The notes under the pieces were generated by a model, which was not told the DNA's origin, did not search any database, and saw only the letters and a program-made list of their open reading frames with translations. From Methylobacterium nonmethylotrophicum (GTDB lineage Bacteria; Pseudomonadota; Alphaproteobacteria; Rhizobiales; Beijerinckiaceae): a stretch of 64,000 nucleotides of DNA. Where the stretch lies: assembly GCF_004745635.1 (NCBI RefSeq), contig NZ_SRLB01000004.1, positions 62,001 to 126,000 on the forward strand, in the 5' to 3' direction. The translations under genes were made by a program, and so were the position numbers. Positions within the stretch are counted from its first letter, which is position 1. Each line of letters opens with the position of its first letter. Of the stretch, positions 8,791 to 18,193 are shown in pieces.

Positions 8791-8823
8791 TTATGTTCGT
8801 ACAAAGAATTATGTTCGGACATA
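8791..8823. promoter_or_regulatory. Probable GntR operator between the lyase gene and its regulator
   Basis: TTATGTTCG occurs twice, at 8791 and 8809, exactly 18 bases apart. The second copy continues as TATGT-TCGG-ACATA, an inverted repeat, and the first as a weaker TGT...ACA. It sits 20 bases before the lyase start and about 80 before the proposed regulator start, as expected for a shared divergent operator. Confidence 0.55.
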
Positions 8824-8904
8824 GTGCCTGTCAAGCCCCTTGACGGGCCGTGGGGGCTTCCCTCTTCTCCCGGGCCGGCCGGCTCTGGTGGAGGTCCCGT
8901 CTCC

Positions 8905-9663
8905 TTGGAAACCCGTTACGCATACGTCGCACGCCTGCTCATGGAGGCGATCGCGGATGGGCGATACCCAGTGGGCTCGCTCCTGCCGAACGAGCACGCG
9001 CTCGCGGATCAGTTCGCGGTCAGTCGGGCGACCGTGCGCGCAGCGATGCGCGAATTGCAGAATTCCGGGCTCATCAGCCGCCGCAAGAGCGCCGGAACCC
9101 GGGTCGAGGCGACCGCCGCGTCGCCGGCCTCGGGGTTCTCGCAGAACCTCGAATCCATCGAGGCGGTGCAGCAATTCGGCGCCGAGACCGAGCGGCATCT
9201 CGAAGGCGTCGCCGACATCGTCGCCGATGCCGATCTCGCCGCATCGCTCGACTGCCAGCCGGGACGGCGCTGGCTTCGCGTGTCGTTCCTGCGCCGCATC
9301 CCCGACAGCCCGGCGGCGCTACCGATCTGCTGGACCGACGTCTATCTCGACGCAGATTACGGCGACCTGCTGCGCGAGCGCGTCGCGTCGCATTCGGGCA
9401 TCTACGGGACACTTCTCGAAGCGGTGTCCGGCCGCCGCATCGTCGAGATCCGCCAGCGCATCCGCGCGGTGGGGGTGCCCCCGTCCTGCGCCGCCGCCCT
9501 GCAGGCGGAGCCGGGAAGCCACGCACTTGCCATCCGCCGTCAATACTTCCTCAGCCCCTACAGCATGGCAGAAATCTCGCTCAGCATTCACCCCGCTGAG
9601 CGCTACAGCTATCAGAGCGTTCTCAAGCGGCAGGGCGACACACGATCGAAACCATCGAGTTAG
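8905..9663 (+). CDS. GntR-family regulator, HutC subfamily (UTRA sensor)
   Basis: 252 residues from a TTG at 8905 that has GGAGG ten bases upstream. A GTG at 8824 would add 27 residues but begins right at the operator, so it is less likely. The N-terminal winged helix spans about residues 1-70, with the recognition part LADQFAVSRATVRAAMRELQNSGLISRRKSAGTRV. The C-terminal region (about 85-245) has the alternating strands and final block (ALAIRRQYFLS...) of UTRA effector domains. Divergent from the PcaB/PurB-type lyase, which it likely controls in response to a metabolite of that pathway. Confidence 0.8.
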   Translation: METRYAYVARLLMEAIADGRYPVGSLLPNEHALADQFAVSRATVRAAMRELQNSGLISRRKSAGTRVEATAASPASGFSQNLESIEAVQQFGAETERHLEGVADIVADADLAASLDCQPGRRWLRVSFLRRIPDSPAALPICWTDVYLDADYGDLLRERVASHSGIYGTLLEAVSGRRIVEIRQRIRAVGVPPSCAAALQAEPGSHALAIRRQYFLSPYSMAEISLSIHPAERYSYQSVLKRQGDTRSKPSS

Positions 9664-9997
9664 TGCACCCCACACAACTCCCGCTGCGCCGAGGCCGCCA
9701 CACTGGGCCATGCCGGCGATCGGGGTTTGTGAGGGACACTTGATCGTCCCGACACGGCCTGAGCGGCTTGTGGGTACGACGCATGATCGTTGATCGATGG
9801 CGAAGCAGGACCGCGGCCCGAAACAGCAGGGAATTCCTGAAGGCGTTTTGGAACTCGCTGTCGACGCGGTCTGCTTCCGGAGGACGATCCCGGTGACGTA
9901 CGCTCCGGTCGGCGCGCAAACCGGCACGACCGATCGGCGCCCGGAGCAGGAGTCGCCTAGCCGGTGATCATGCTTCGCCTCACCGGATGAGGCGACC
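9664..9997. other. Noncoding gap with no recognisable feature
   Basis: 334 bases between convergent genes. Open frames run through it on both strands, but none gives a recognisable domain, and their composition is not gene-like. It may be the scar of a lost gene or mobile element; no inverted repeats or terminators stand out. Confidence 0.4.
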
Positions 9998-10729
9998 TCA
10001 CAGCACGATCCACTCCTCGGCCCGCAACCTCCGCGGCTGATACGTATTTTCAGCGAGATTTGCGTTGGCCAATGTCGCAAGACATTGTTCTATGTCGCTG
10101 TAGTTGAGCCCCTTGAGCTGAGAGGGATGAAGATTCCACCATTGCGACGCGAGCAGGCGTTCGATCGTCTCGGCCGAGAATCTGGTGCGAATCACCTTCG
10201 CGGGGCTGCCCGCCACGATGGCATAGGGCGGGACATCTTTTGTCACGGTCGCGTTGGCACCGATCACGGCTCCGTCGCCGACATTGACACCCATCATGAT
10301 CACGGCGTGCGACCCGATCCAGACATCGTTTCCGATCCTGCACGGCGACTGCTCGAACTGCGGGTCGACGGGATGGTTCTCATAGAACTGCTCGACTGTC
10401 GGGTGCGACGTCCACATCGCCCGGCGATAGAAAAAGGTCGAGGTCGACAGCCAGTCGACCGGGTGCGGCCCGGCGCCGATGAGCACGCCCTGTCCGATCG
10501 AACAGTAGCGGCCGATGCGATCCGTGTTCGCGACCCAGCTGCCGGCGCCGAGATAGGAAAACGAGCCCATGAACTGGGCGGCCACGAAGTTTTCGCAGAA
10601 ACGAACGCATTCTTCGAGGGTGGCTCCCGGGGCTATGCGTGACGTACCCGGCTTCTCGGACTCGATCGCGTAGTCGAGGGCCAATGCGCTCACGTTCGTC
10701 GCATTGGCGAGCGTTACAGGTCCATTCAT
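9998..10729 (-). CDS. Hexapeptide-repeat acetyltransferase (Vat/xenobiotic acetyltransferase type)
   Basis: 243 residues from the ATG at 10729, preceded by GGGGGATAGGG; an in-frame ATG 45 bases upstream is also possible. Left-handed beta-helix acyl-CoA O-acetyltransferase. Hexapeptide runs are seen as IGRYCSIGQGVLIGAGPHP and, after an inserted loop (about residues 95-130), as IGNDVWIGSHAVIMMGVNVGDGAVIGANATVTKDVPPYAIVAGSPAKVI. The inserted loop with PHPVDWLSTSTFFY and the catalytic-type His resemble VatD/CatB and sugar O-acetyltransferases such as NodL or WcaF. The acceptor is unknown. It is alone and flanked by noncoding gaps. Confidence 0.8.
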   Translation of the reverse strand: MNGPVTLANATNVSALALDYAIESEKPGTSRIAPGATLEECVRFCENFVAAQFMGSFSYLGAGSWVANTDRIGRYCSIGQGVLIGAGPHPVDWLSTSTFFYRRAMWTSHPTVEQFYENHPVDPQFEQSPCRIGNDVWIGSHAVIMMGVNVGDGAVIGANATVTKDVPPYAIVAGSPAKVIRTRFSAETIERLLASQWWNLHPSQLKGLNYSDIEQCLATLANANLAENTYQPRRLRAEEWIVL

Positions 10730-11255
10730 TGCCCTATCCCCCGGCATCGGATCGTGCGGATACCGAAACGGCATAACGTGCTCGCATCACGGCTTCCTCG
10801 CGCGTCCTGCCCCCGTTCTCTTCACGACGGATCAGACCGCCCCTGATCTGATCGCGCGGCGGTTCCCTGTCGCCGGATCGAAGCCATACGCCATGGTGCC
10901 GGCGGTGGCGAGGCTCGGATGCGTCATCCGCACGGCACGGGTCATGACCCCGACTGCGTCGCTGCGGGTCGGAATCCAGGGCAGCCGGCATGACCCGTCA
11001 GCGGACCGTCGGAGGTCGGCTCTCGACGGGCGGGCTCACCGATACAGGGATGACGGGCGTGTGGGTCGGCCTGCCGCGGCGCACCTCGTCGGCGCACCGG
11101 CCGGATCAGCCCGAAGACCCGGCGCGTGCGGCGCCGCCGCATGGCGACGTGCGCCGCACGCGTGATCGGGTCGGGCGATCCCGGCGACGGCAAGGGGATG
11201 GGAGGCGGATCAGGAGATGCGCGCAACACCGCGGCCGCACGGGCAGGCCCCGATC
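10730..11255. other. Noncoding gap of about 525 bases
   Basis: No supported gene. Short inverted matches such as ATCAGA...TCTGAT near 10840-10860 lie in the upstream region of the acetyltransferase and might be an operator. The part from 10980 to 11255, downstream of aroQ, is GC-rich and featureless. Confidence 0.4.
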
Positions 11256-11708
11256 TCAGGCCCGGCGCTCGTCGAGGAGCAGGCGCATCGCGTCGAGCGC
11301 CACCCCGTAGCCGCTCGGACCGAGCCCGGCGATGACGGCCGTCGCGGCCCGCGAGACCAGCGAGCGGTGGTAGATCTCCTCGCGCCGGTGGATGTTCGAG
11401 ATGTGCAGCTCGATCTTCGGGCCGTCGAACATCTTGAGCGAGTCGAGCAGCGCGATCGAGGTGAAGCTGTAGCCGGCCGGGTTGATGATGATCCCCGCGG
11501 CACGCTTGCGGGCCTCGTGCACGCTCTCGATGAGCGTGCCCTCGAGGTTGGTCTGGCGGAACTCGATCGCCAGACCCTGCGTCTTGGCCCGCAAGCGGCA
11601 GGCCGCCTCGATCTCGGCGAGCGTCGTGCGTCCGTAGATCTCCGGCTCGCGCTCGCCGAGCAGGTTGAGGTTCGGTCCGTTCAGGACGAAGATCAGCGGC
11701 TCACTCAT
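11256..11708 (-). CDS. aroQ: Type II 3-dehydroquinate dehydratase
   Basis: 150 residues, the standard length. Converts 3-dehydroquinate to 3-dehydroshikimate; dodecameric flavodoxin-like fold. Marks: FVLNGPNLNLLGEREPEIYG at residues 7-26 with the active-site Arg/Tyr loop, INPAGYSFTSIALLD near 75-90, and ELHISNIHRREEIYHRS near 100-117 with the catalytic His. The start ATG at 11708 was chosen because MSEPLIFVLNGPN is the usual N-terminus. It is the last gene of a minus-strand run after a complete ABC importer, so this copy is probably the catabolic (QutE-type) enzyme for imported quinate or dehydroquinate rather than the biosynthetic one, which I cannot exclude. Confidence 0.93.
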   Translation of the reverse strand: MSEPLIFVLNGPNLNLLGEREPEIYGRTTLAEIEAACRLRAKTQGLAIEFRQTNLEGTLIESVHEARKRAAGIIINPAGYSFTSIALLDSLKMFDGPKIELHISNIHRREEIYHRSLVSRAATAVIAGLGPSGYGVALDAMRLLLDERRA

Positions 11709-11745
11709 CACAGACCTCTTGTTCTCGCACCGGCCCGGCCGCGGG

Positions 11746-12504
<759 letters not shown>

Positions 12505-12520
12505 CGCGGTCGACTCCCTC

Positions 12521-13354
12521 TCAGCTGGCCGTGAAGGGGACGCCCTCGATGCGCTCGGGCATCGGCGGCTGCTCGGCCTTCATCCACTTGTCGGTGATCT
12601 TCTTCAATTCGCCGTTCGCCTTGATCTTGTCGATGAAGTCGTTGATGAACGCGTTCATCTCCTTCTCGCCGAGCCGCGTGCAGGCGCCGTTGTAGATGTT
12701 CGTGAAGGTGAGCTTCTGCTCGAACACGCCGGGCTTCGCCTCGTCGAGGCGGCGGATGTAGAAGATGTTGCCGCCCACCGCCTGCGCCTGGCCGGAGACC
12801 ACGGCCTGGATCGCGGCGGCGTCGCCGTCGAGCCGCAGGATGTTGGTGCCGGGCGGCGCGTTGCGCGTCACCTCGGTGTCCTGGGCCGCGGCGCGGGGCA
12901 CCGCGATGGTGAGCTTGCCCATGTCGGCGTTCGTCTTCACCGTGACGGTCTTGGGCGCGAGCAGCACGATCTGGTTGGCGACGTAGGGCTTGGAGAACTG
13001 CACCGCCTTGGCGCGGTCGGGGAACATCGCCATCGTGGCGAACAGCACGTCGCAGCGGCCCGAGGTCAGGGCCGGGATCCGGTTGGCCACCTCGAGCGGC
13101 ATGAACTGGACCGGCACGCCGAGCTCCTTGGCGAAGAGCTCGCCGATATCGGCGTCGATGCCCTCCTGCTTGCCCGTGCTGTTGACGAAGCCCCAGGGCG
13201 GGTTGTCGCCCTGGATGCCGATGATGACGCGCCCCCGCTTCTTGATCTGGTCCGGCGTGATGGCGAGCGCCCGGCCGGTCATCAGGCCCGGCAGGGCGAG
13301 CGCGGCGCCGGCGCCCGCGACGAGCGTGCGGCGGCTGAGTGTGTGGCGTTGCAT
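12521..13354 (-). CDS. Periplasmic substrate-binding protein, family 3 (SBP_bac_3)
   Basis: 277 residues. N-terminal export signal with a twin-arginine look ([18 protein letters not shown]) and a likely cut after GRALA near residue 31. The mature part begins [22 protein letters not shown] and contains [15 protein letters not shown] and [26 protein letters not shown], all hallmarks of family 3 binding proteins. These usually bind polar amino acids or opines. Here aroQ lies at the end of the same operon, so a hydroaromatic acid is a reasonable alternative ligand. Two permeases lie upstream and the ATPase downstream. Confidence 0.9.
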   Translation of the reverse strand: MQRHTLSRRTLVAGAGAALALPGLMTGRALAITPDQIKKRGRVIIGIQGDNPPWGFVNSTGKQEGIDADIGELFAKELGVPVQFMPLEVANRIPALTSGRCDVLFATMAMFPDRAKAVQFSKPYVANQIVLLAPKTVTVKTNADMGKLTIAVPRAAAQDTEVTRNAPPGTNILRLDGDAAAIQAVVSGQAQAVGGNIFYIRRLDEAKPGVFEQKLTFTNIYNGACTRLGEKEMNAFINDFIDKIKANGELKKITDKWMKAEQPPMPERIEGVPFTAS

Positions 13355-13391
13355 GGTGTCCCCTCCCCTGTTTGCGTTGTGCGGTGCCCGG

Positions 13392-14033
13392 TCAGCGCGA
13401 GGGAGCCGCGAGCCGGCGCTCCATCCACGAGCCGTAGAGCGACAGCGGCCAGCAGAGCGCGAAGTACATCGCCCCGACGATGCCGAAGACGAGCAGCGGC
13501 TTGAAGATCTGGTTCGAGACCATGTTGCCGGCCCGCGCCAGCTCGGTGAAGCCGACGATCGAGGCGAGCGACGTCCCCTTGATGAGCTGGACCAGGAACC
13601 CGATCGTCGCCGGCAGCGAGACCCGCAGGGCCTGCGGCAGGATCACGTCCTTCATCCGCGAGACGTAGCCGAGGCTGAGCGCCCGGGCGGCCTCCATCTG
13701 GCCGCGCGGCACGGCCTCGATGCCGCCGCGCCAGATGTCGCCCAGATAGGCGCTCGCATGCAGCGTGAAGCCGACCGCGACCGCCTCCCAGGGGGCGAGG
13801 TCGAGCCCGACGAGGGCGAGGCCGAAATAGACGACGAAGAGCTGCATCAGGAGCGGCGTGCCCTGGAACAGGCTGACATAGGCCGCCGTCGCGCGCTCCA
13901 GCACCGGTTTCCCCGAGGTGCGGGCGAGCGCGACGGCCAGGCCGGCCACGCCGCCGCCGATAAAGCCGATCGCCGAGAGCGCGAGCGTCCACTTCATGCC
14001 CTCGAGCAGGAACAGGAATTCGGGCCAGCCCAT
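13392..14033 (-). CDS. ABC transporter permease, HisMQ type (second permease)
   Basis: 213 residues with about five hydrophobic helices. The permease signature for coupling to the ATPase appears as EAARALSLGYVSRMKDVILPQALRVSLP, matching the EAA loop of HisM/GlnP proteins, and LFQGTPLLMQLFVVYFG matches the family block before it. It forms the membrane channel with the neighbouring permease gene, separated by nine bases. Confidence 0.9.
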   Translation of the reverse strand: MGWPEFLFLLEGMKWTLALSAIGFIGGGVAGLAVALARTSGKPVLERATAAYVSLFQGTPLLMQLFVVYFGLALVGLDLAPWEAVAVGFTLHASAYLGDIWRGGIEAVPRGQMEAARALSLGYVSRMKDVILPQALRVSLPATIGFLVQLIKGTSLASIVGFTELARAGNMVSNQIFKPLLVFGIVGAMYFALCWPLSLYGSWMERRLAAPSR

Positions 14034-14042
14034 CGTCGCGCC

Positions 14043-14711
14043 CTACTTCACGGGGTAGCTGAAGTACCGGCGCGAGACGAGCCCGAAGGCGCGCATCATC
14101 AGCCAGGACATGAGGAAGTACAGGATCGTGATCGTGCCGTAGACCTCGAAGCTGCGGAACGATTCGTTCTCGATCAGCTTGGCGACCGAGGTCAGCTCAT
14201 AGGCCGCGATCGCCGAGGCGATGCTGGTGGTCAGGGTCAGCATGACGAACTGGCCGGTCAGCGACGGGTAGACGGCCCGGAGCGCCGGGCGCAGGACGAT
14301 GAAGCGGAACACGTCGCGCTTGTGCAGGCCGAGGGCGAAGCCGGCCTCGACCTGGCCCTTGTGGATCGACTGCACGCCGCCGCGGATGATCTCGATCGCG
14401 TAGGCGCCCCCGTTCAGCCCGAGCGCGATGATGGCGGTCGGCGTCGGGGCGAGGCGGATGCCGATCAGCGGCAGGGCGAAGAACACGAAGTAGATCTGGA
14501 CGAGGAACGGCGTGTTCCGGATCAGCTCGACGAAGGCGATGACGGCGAAGCGCAGCGGGCGGATGGGCGAGTCGCGCAGCACGACGCCGACGACGCCGAT
14601 CACGAGCGCGATCGCCATCCCCGAGACAGCGAGGAACAGCGTGCCCGCGCAGCCCCTCAGGAGGTCGGGCAGGCCCGCGACGACCGGCCCGAAATCGAGC
14701 GTGTAGTTCAC
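14043..14711 (-). CDS. ABC transporter permease, HisMQ type (first gene of the importer operon)
   Basis: 222 residues. Family blocks: ELIRNTPFLVQIYFVFFALPLIG and the EAA loop VEAGFALGLHKRDVFRFIVLRPALRAVYP. It is the first gene of the minus-strand run (permease, permease, binding protein, ATPase, aroQ). A divergent GntR gene starts about 165 bases away, and the shared intergenic region should hold the promoter that this regulator controls. Confidence 0.9.
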   Translation of the reverse strand: MNYTLDFGPVVAGLPDLLRGCAGTLFLAVSGMAIALVIGVVGVVLRDSPIRPLRFAVIAFVELIRNTPFLVQIYFVFFALPLIGIRLAPTPTAIIALGLNGGAYAIEIIRGGVQSIHKGQVEAGFALGLHKRDVFRFIVLRPALRAVYPSLTGQFVMLTLTTSIASAIAAYELTSVAKLIENESFRSFEVYGTITILYFLMSWLMMRAFGLVSRRYFSYPVK

Positions 14712-14877
14712 GTGGTCGCTTCCCCCGTGCGGCGCGCCCGGTCGGCCTCGCCGCTTTCCGGAGCATCCTGGCCAGCTTTCAGCCGGTGCGCCTATGATCG
14801 GATGATTACGGGATCACCCAAGGATAGGCAATCCCTCATACGTTGCATCGAACGTCTCATGGTGCCAAAGAGGTCTC

Positions 14878-15669
14878 ATGGGTGCTCCCTCAGAAGCCGG
14901 CGCCGGAGGCGTCGCCACCGGGCCGGGCGGTGAGACGGTCGGCGACGTCGCCTATGCCCGGATGCGGGCCGACATCCTGTTCGGCCAGCGCGCCCCGGGC
15001 GAGCGGCTGCGCCTCGACGAGGCGAGCCGGCGCTACGGCGTCAGCGTCGGCACGATGCGCGAGCTCCTGAACCGCCTCGCCTCCGAGGGGCTCGTCGTGG
15101 CGGAGGCGCAGCGCGGCTTCGAGGTCGCGCCGGCCTCCGCCGCCGAGTTCCGGGAGATCGCGGCCCTGCGCCAGCTCCTCGAGGGGCACGCGCTGGCCCT
15201 GTCCTTCGCGGCGGGCGACCTCGACTGGGAGGCGCGGGTCGTGGCGGCCCATCACAAGCTCGCGGTCACGGAGCACCGGATGCTGACCCGGACTGATGCC
15301 GATCCGGCCCTGGTGCGGACCTGCGACCGCGCCTTCCACCAGGCGCTGACCTCGGCCTGCGGCTCGCGCGTGCTGATGGAGACGCTGGGCTCGATCCACG
15401 ACCGCTACCTGCGCTATCTGTCGCTCGCCGCCATCTTCCGGGGCGAATCGTCGATCCGGGAGCACGCCGACCTGCTCGCCTGCGCGCTGGCGCGCGACGC
15501 CGAGCGCGCGACGCGGATCCTGAAGGTCCATATCGACGGCTGCCTCGACTGCGCCCTCGTCGACGGGCCGCCCGCATGGGCGTCCGGACCAGACGTGCCC
15601 GACCCCGCGCCTCCCGCCCGGGACGTCCCCGCGCGGGCGAAATCCGTCCGGACCACGCGACGCCGTTGA
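14878..15669 (+). CDS. GntR-family regulator, FadR/FCD subfamily
   Basis: 263 residues. Winged helix at about residues 22-90 (VAYARMRADILFGQRAPGERLRLDEASRRYGVSVGTMRELLNRLASEGLVV), then an all-helical FCD domain (about 95-225) including FHQALTSACGSRVLMETL and REHADLLACALARDAERATRILKVHI, whose His and Asp/Arg residues bind a metal and carboxylate ligands. The last 40 residues are a Pro/Ala/Arg-rich tail. It is divergent from the importer-aroQ operon and convergent with the shikimate-dehydrogenase-like gene, so it probably senses a carboxylic intermediate of that route. Confidence 0.85.
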   Translation: MGAPSEAGAGGVATGPGGETVGDVAYARMRADILFGQRAPGERLRLDEASRRYGVSVGTMRELLNRLASEGLVVAEAQRGFEVAPASAAEFREIAALRQLLEGHALALSFAAGDLDWEARVVAAHHKLAVTEHRMLTRTDADPALVRTCDRAFHQALTSACGSRVLMETLGSIHDRYLRYLSLAAIFRGESSIREHADLLACALARDAERATRILKVHIDGCLDCALVDGPPAWASGPDVPDPAPPARDVPARAKSVRTTRRR

Positions 15670-15706
15670 GTCGCGACCGGTGCGGCCGTCGCGCAGGCCT
15701 GACCGC

Positions 15707-16540
15707 TCAGTACGACACACGGGCGACCGCGCGCAGCTCCTCGGCGGTGGTGGTGCCGAAGCCGAAGAACTCGAGGTAGGCGGGGATCTGCTCGAACAGC
15801 ATGTCGGTGCCGACCTGGACCGGGCAGCCCTTCTCCTGGGCGGCGCGCAGGAACGGGGTGTGCTCCTGCTTCATCACCACCTCGCCCACGAAGGTGCCGG
15901 GGGCGATGCGGGCGACGTCCATCGGCAGGGGATCTCCCTCCTTCATGCCGAGCGGCGTGGCATTGACCACGACGTCGTAGCCGGCCGGGTCGTTGCTGCC
16001 GGTGGCGATCTCCAGCGCCGGGTAGTGCTCGCGCAGGCGCCCCGCCAGCGCCTCGGCCGAGGCCGGGCTGAAATCGTGGAGGCCGAGGGCGGCGACGCCG
16101 GCCGCCGCCAGCGAGGCCGCGATGGCCGAGCCGACCCCGCCGCTGCCGACGACCAGCACCCGGGCGCCGGCGAGGTCGCGGCCCTTGCGCTGGATGCCGC
16201 GCACGAAGCCGGCCCCGTCGAACATGTCGCCGAGCAGCGTCCCGTCCGGGCGCCGCAGCACGGCGTTGCAGGACCCGGCGATCCTGGCGGTGGTGCTCAC
16301 CTCGTCGAGGAGCGCGATCGTGGTGATCTTGTGCGGCATGGTGACGAGGGCGCCGCGGATGTTGGTCAGCCGGAACACCGACCGGAAGACCTCCGGGTAA
16401 TCCTCGGCCTTGACGCCCATCGGCATCACCACGGCGTCGATGCCGTGCTTCTCGAACCACGGGTTGTAGATCATCGGCGCCTTGAACGACTCGGTCGGGT
16501 AGCCGAGATGCGCGATCAGGGTAGTGGTGCCTCGGATCAT
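15707..16540 (-). CDS. Shikimate/quinate dehydrogenase-like NAD(P)-dependent oxidoreductase
   Basis: 277 residues, the AroE length. The N-terminal substrate domain has YPTESFKAPMIYNPWFEKHGIDAVVMPMGV and NIRGALVTMPHKITTIALLDEVS; the MPHK Lys is the catalytic Lys of the family. The Rossmann part shows VLVVGSGGVGSAIAASLAAAG, then VVNATPLGMKEGDPLP. The conserved N-terminal SKSPxxHN of biosynthetic AroE reads TESFKAPMIYN, so this belongs to the AroE-like catabolic branch (quinate/shikimate dehydrogenases). Together with aroQ it would turn quinate or shikimate into dehydroshikimate. It ends close to the convergent GntR gene. Confidence 0.82.
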   Translation of the reverse strand: MIRGTTTLIAHLGYPTESFKAPMIYNPWFEKHGIDAVVMPMGVKAEDYPEVFRSVFRLTNIRGALVTMPHKITTIALLDEVSTTARIAGSCNAVLRRPDGTLLGDMFDGAGFVRGIQRKGRDLAGARVLVVGSGGVGSAIAASLAAAGVAALGLHDFSPASAEALAGRLREHYPALEIATGSNDPAGYDVVVNATPLGMKEGDPLPMDVARIAPGTFVGEVVMKQEHTPFLRAAQEKGCPVQVGTDMLFEQIPAYLEFFGFGTTTAEELRAVARVSY

Positions 16541-16604
16541 GGGCGTGACCTCATCGTGGGGAACGGACCGACATCGTACCTGACCCTGCGCGGGCCTGCG
16601 TCGC

Positions 16605-17414
16605 TCACGACGCCAGCAGCCGCCGGGCCGCGACCATATTGGCCCGCATGTGCTCCTCGGCGGAGACCGAACCCGTCATCGGAACCTCGACCGAGAGGGT
16701 GGTGGTCGCCGGCAGTGCCGCGACCAGCGCCGCCAGGGGCAGCGCCCCGTCGCCCGGGGGAAGACGCCCCGCCCGGGCCTCGTGGATGATCGCGTCCATC
16801 GTCCCCGGCGCGTGCGCCGGGGCGTCGCAGAGCTGCGCATGGCGGACGAGGCCGGGCGGCACGGCGCGGACGTCCTCGGGCGTTCCCTTGGTCCGGGCGA
16901 GGTGGAGCGCGTCGACGAGGACGCCGCCATTCGGCCGGCCGGCGGCCTCGACCACCCGGACCGCCTCGGGCAGGCTCGCGACCTGCCGCCACGCCATGCA
17001 TTCGAGGTCCACCCCCATGCCGAACCCGGCCGCGAGGTCGCACAACGCGGCAAAGCGCGCGACGAGGCGGGCGCGGTCCGGGTCGTCGCCGCAGGCGCTC
17101 AGCCGCTGCGCGCCGAGCCCGGCGGCGGATTCGAGGATGCCGGCGAGGGAGGCCGGGACGAAATCCTCCCCGATGACGACGAACTCGATGTCGTAGACGC
17201 GCAGGCCCTCGTCGGCGAGGACCCGGCGCATGGCGCGAAAGGCGTCGCTCCCGGGCGGCAGCTCGTAGAACGGGGCCCCCGGAAAGGCCGGATGGAGCCG
17301 CAGGCCCACCGAGGCGTAGCCGGCCCGGGCGGCGAGCCGGACGAGGTCGACGGGCGGCACCCCGATGCAGGTGAAGTGCGCGAGGCCGAGCGGCTGGTCG
17401 GGGGAGGTTTGCAT
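16605..17414 (-). CDS. Xylose-isomerase-like TIM-barrel protein (candidate 3-dehydroshikimate dehydratase or sugar isomerase)
   Basis: 269 residues from the ATG at 17414, just after the upstream GntR gene. TIM-barrel AP-endonuclease-2 family. Probable metal ligands follow the usual spacing: Glu in MGVDLECMAW, Asp and His in VDALHLARTKG, His/Gln in VRHAQLCDAP, and a last Glu in LSVEVPM. Members include IolE, hydroxypyruvate isomerase and the AsbF/QuiC-type dehydroshikimate dehydratases. Next to a quinate/shikimate dehydrogenase and dehydroquinase, a dehydroshikimate dehydratase (making protocatechuate) is the attractive reading, but this is inference from context. Confidence 0.7.
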   Translation of the reverse strand: MQTSPDQPLGLAHFTCIGVPPVDLVRLAARAGYASVGLRLHPAFPGAPFYELPPGSDAFRAMRRVLADEGLRVYDIEFVVIGEDFVPASLAGILESAAGLGAQRLSACGDDPDRARLVARFAALCDLAAGFGMGVDLECMAWRQVASLPEAVRVVEAAGRPNGGVLVDALHLARTKGTPEDVRAVPPGLVRHAQLCDAPAHAPGTMDAIIHEARAGRLPPGDGALPLAALVAALPATTTLSVEVPMTGSVSAEEHMRANMVAARRLLAS

Positions 17415-17431
17415 GGCGGTCGCTCGACGGA

Positions 17432-18193
17432 TCAGGGCTTGAGCTTGCCGGCGAGGTGCCGCTGCAGGTTGGTGCCGGTGCGGTGGATGTGCTCGCGCAA
17501 ACGGGCACAGGCGAAGTCGGCATCGCGCGCGACCGCGCCTTGCGCGATCTCGCCGTGCTCGTGGGCGACGTTCCGGTCGCCGCCGGGCGTGCGGCGCAGG
17601 AAGGAGCGCCGGTAGCGGTCGTTCAGGCTCAGGAGCACGCCGCAGAAATTGAGCAGGAGCGGCATGCGGCAGCCGGCGATCAGCGTGAGGTGGAACTCCC
17701 GGTGATACGTCTCCCACCGCTCCAGCGTCTCGGGCTGCTCCGGGTCGCGCCCGATCCGGTTCATGCGGTGGAGGGCGCGCATCACGTCGCCCTCCCAGTC
17801 GACGGTGCCGATCGCGATCGCCTCGCGCAGGGCGAGGGTCTCGAACTCCTCGCGCAGCCGCGTGATCTCCTCGAGGTTCGCGAGCGAGACCGGCGCGACG
17901 CGGTAGCCGCGATTGTCCTCGAACACCACGAGCCCGTCGGAGATCAGCCGGGCGAGCGCCTCCCTGAGCGGGCTCAGCGAGACCCCGAAGCTCCCGCGGG
18001 CGCGCTCCAGGTTGATCTTGCTGCCCGCCTCGAGCTGGCCGGACACGATCGCCTCGCGCAAGCGGTCGACGAGCTGGCTCGCCATCGTGTTCTTGCCGTC
18101 GTCGACCAGGGCGAGGCCCGGCATGGCCGATCCAGGATCGGGGCGCGCCCCGTCCCGGTCACCCGCAGCGCGTCGGCGCCTCGCCTCGGTCAC
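17432..18193 (-). CDS. GntR-family regulator, FadR/FCD subfamily
   Basis: 253 residues, with later in-frame ATGs at about residues 24 and 37 that could be the true start (TMASQLVDRLREAIVSGQLEAGSKI is the usual N-terminus of the DNA-binding domain). Winged helix through GLVVFEDNRGYRVAPVSL, then an FCD helical domain with ETYHREFHLTLIAGCRMPLLLNF and HEHGEIAQGAVARDADFACARLREHI. It lies 17 bases upstream of the TIM-barrel gene on the same strand and faces the dioxygenase operon across a 630-base noncoding region, so either or both may be its targets. Confidence 0.83.
   Translation of the reverse strand: MTEARRRRAAGDRDGARPDPGSAMPGLALVDDGKNTMASQLVDRLREAIVSGQLEAGSKINLERARGSFGVSLSPLREALARLISDGLVVFEDNRGYRVAPVSLANLEEITRLREEFETLALREAIAIGTVDWEGDVMRALHRMNRIGRDPEQPETLERWETYHREFHLTLIAGCRMPLLLNFCGVLLSLNDRYRRSFLRRTPGGDRNVAHEHGEIAQGAVARDADFACARLREHIHRTGTNLQRHLAGKLKP

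Noticed and set aside
9319..10080. Minus-strand frame crossing the gap before the acetyltransferase
   Set aside because: Overlaps the GntR gene and gives no recognisable protein; treated as noncoding.
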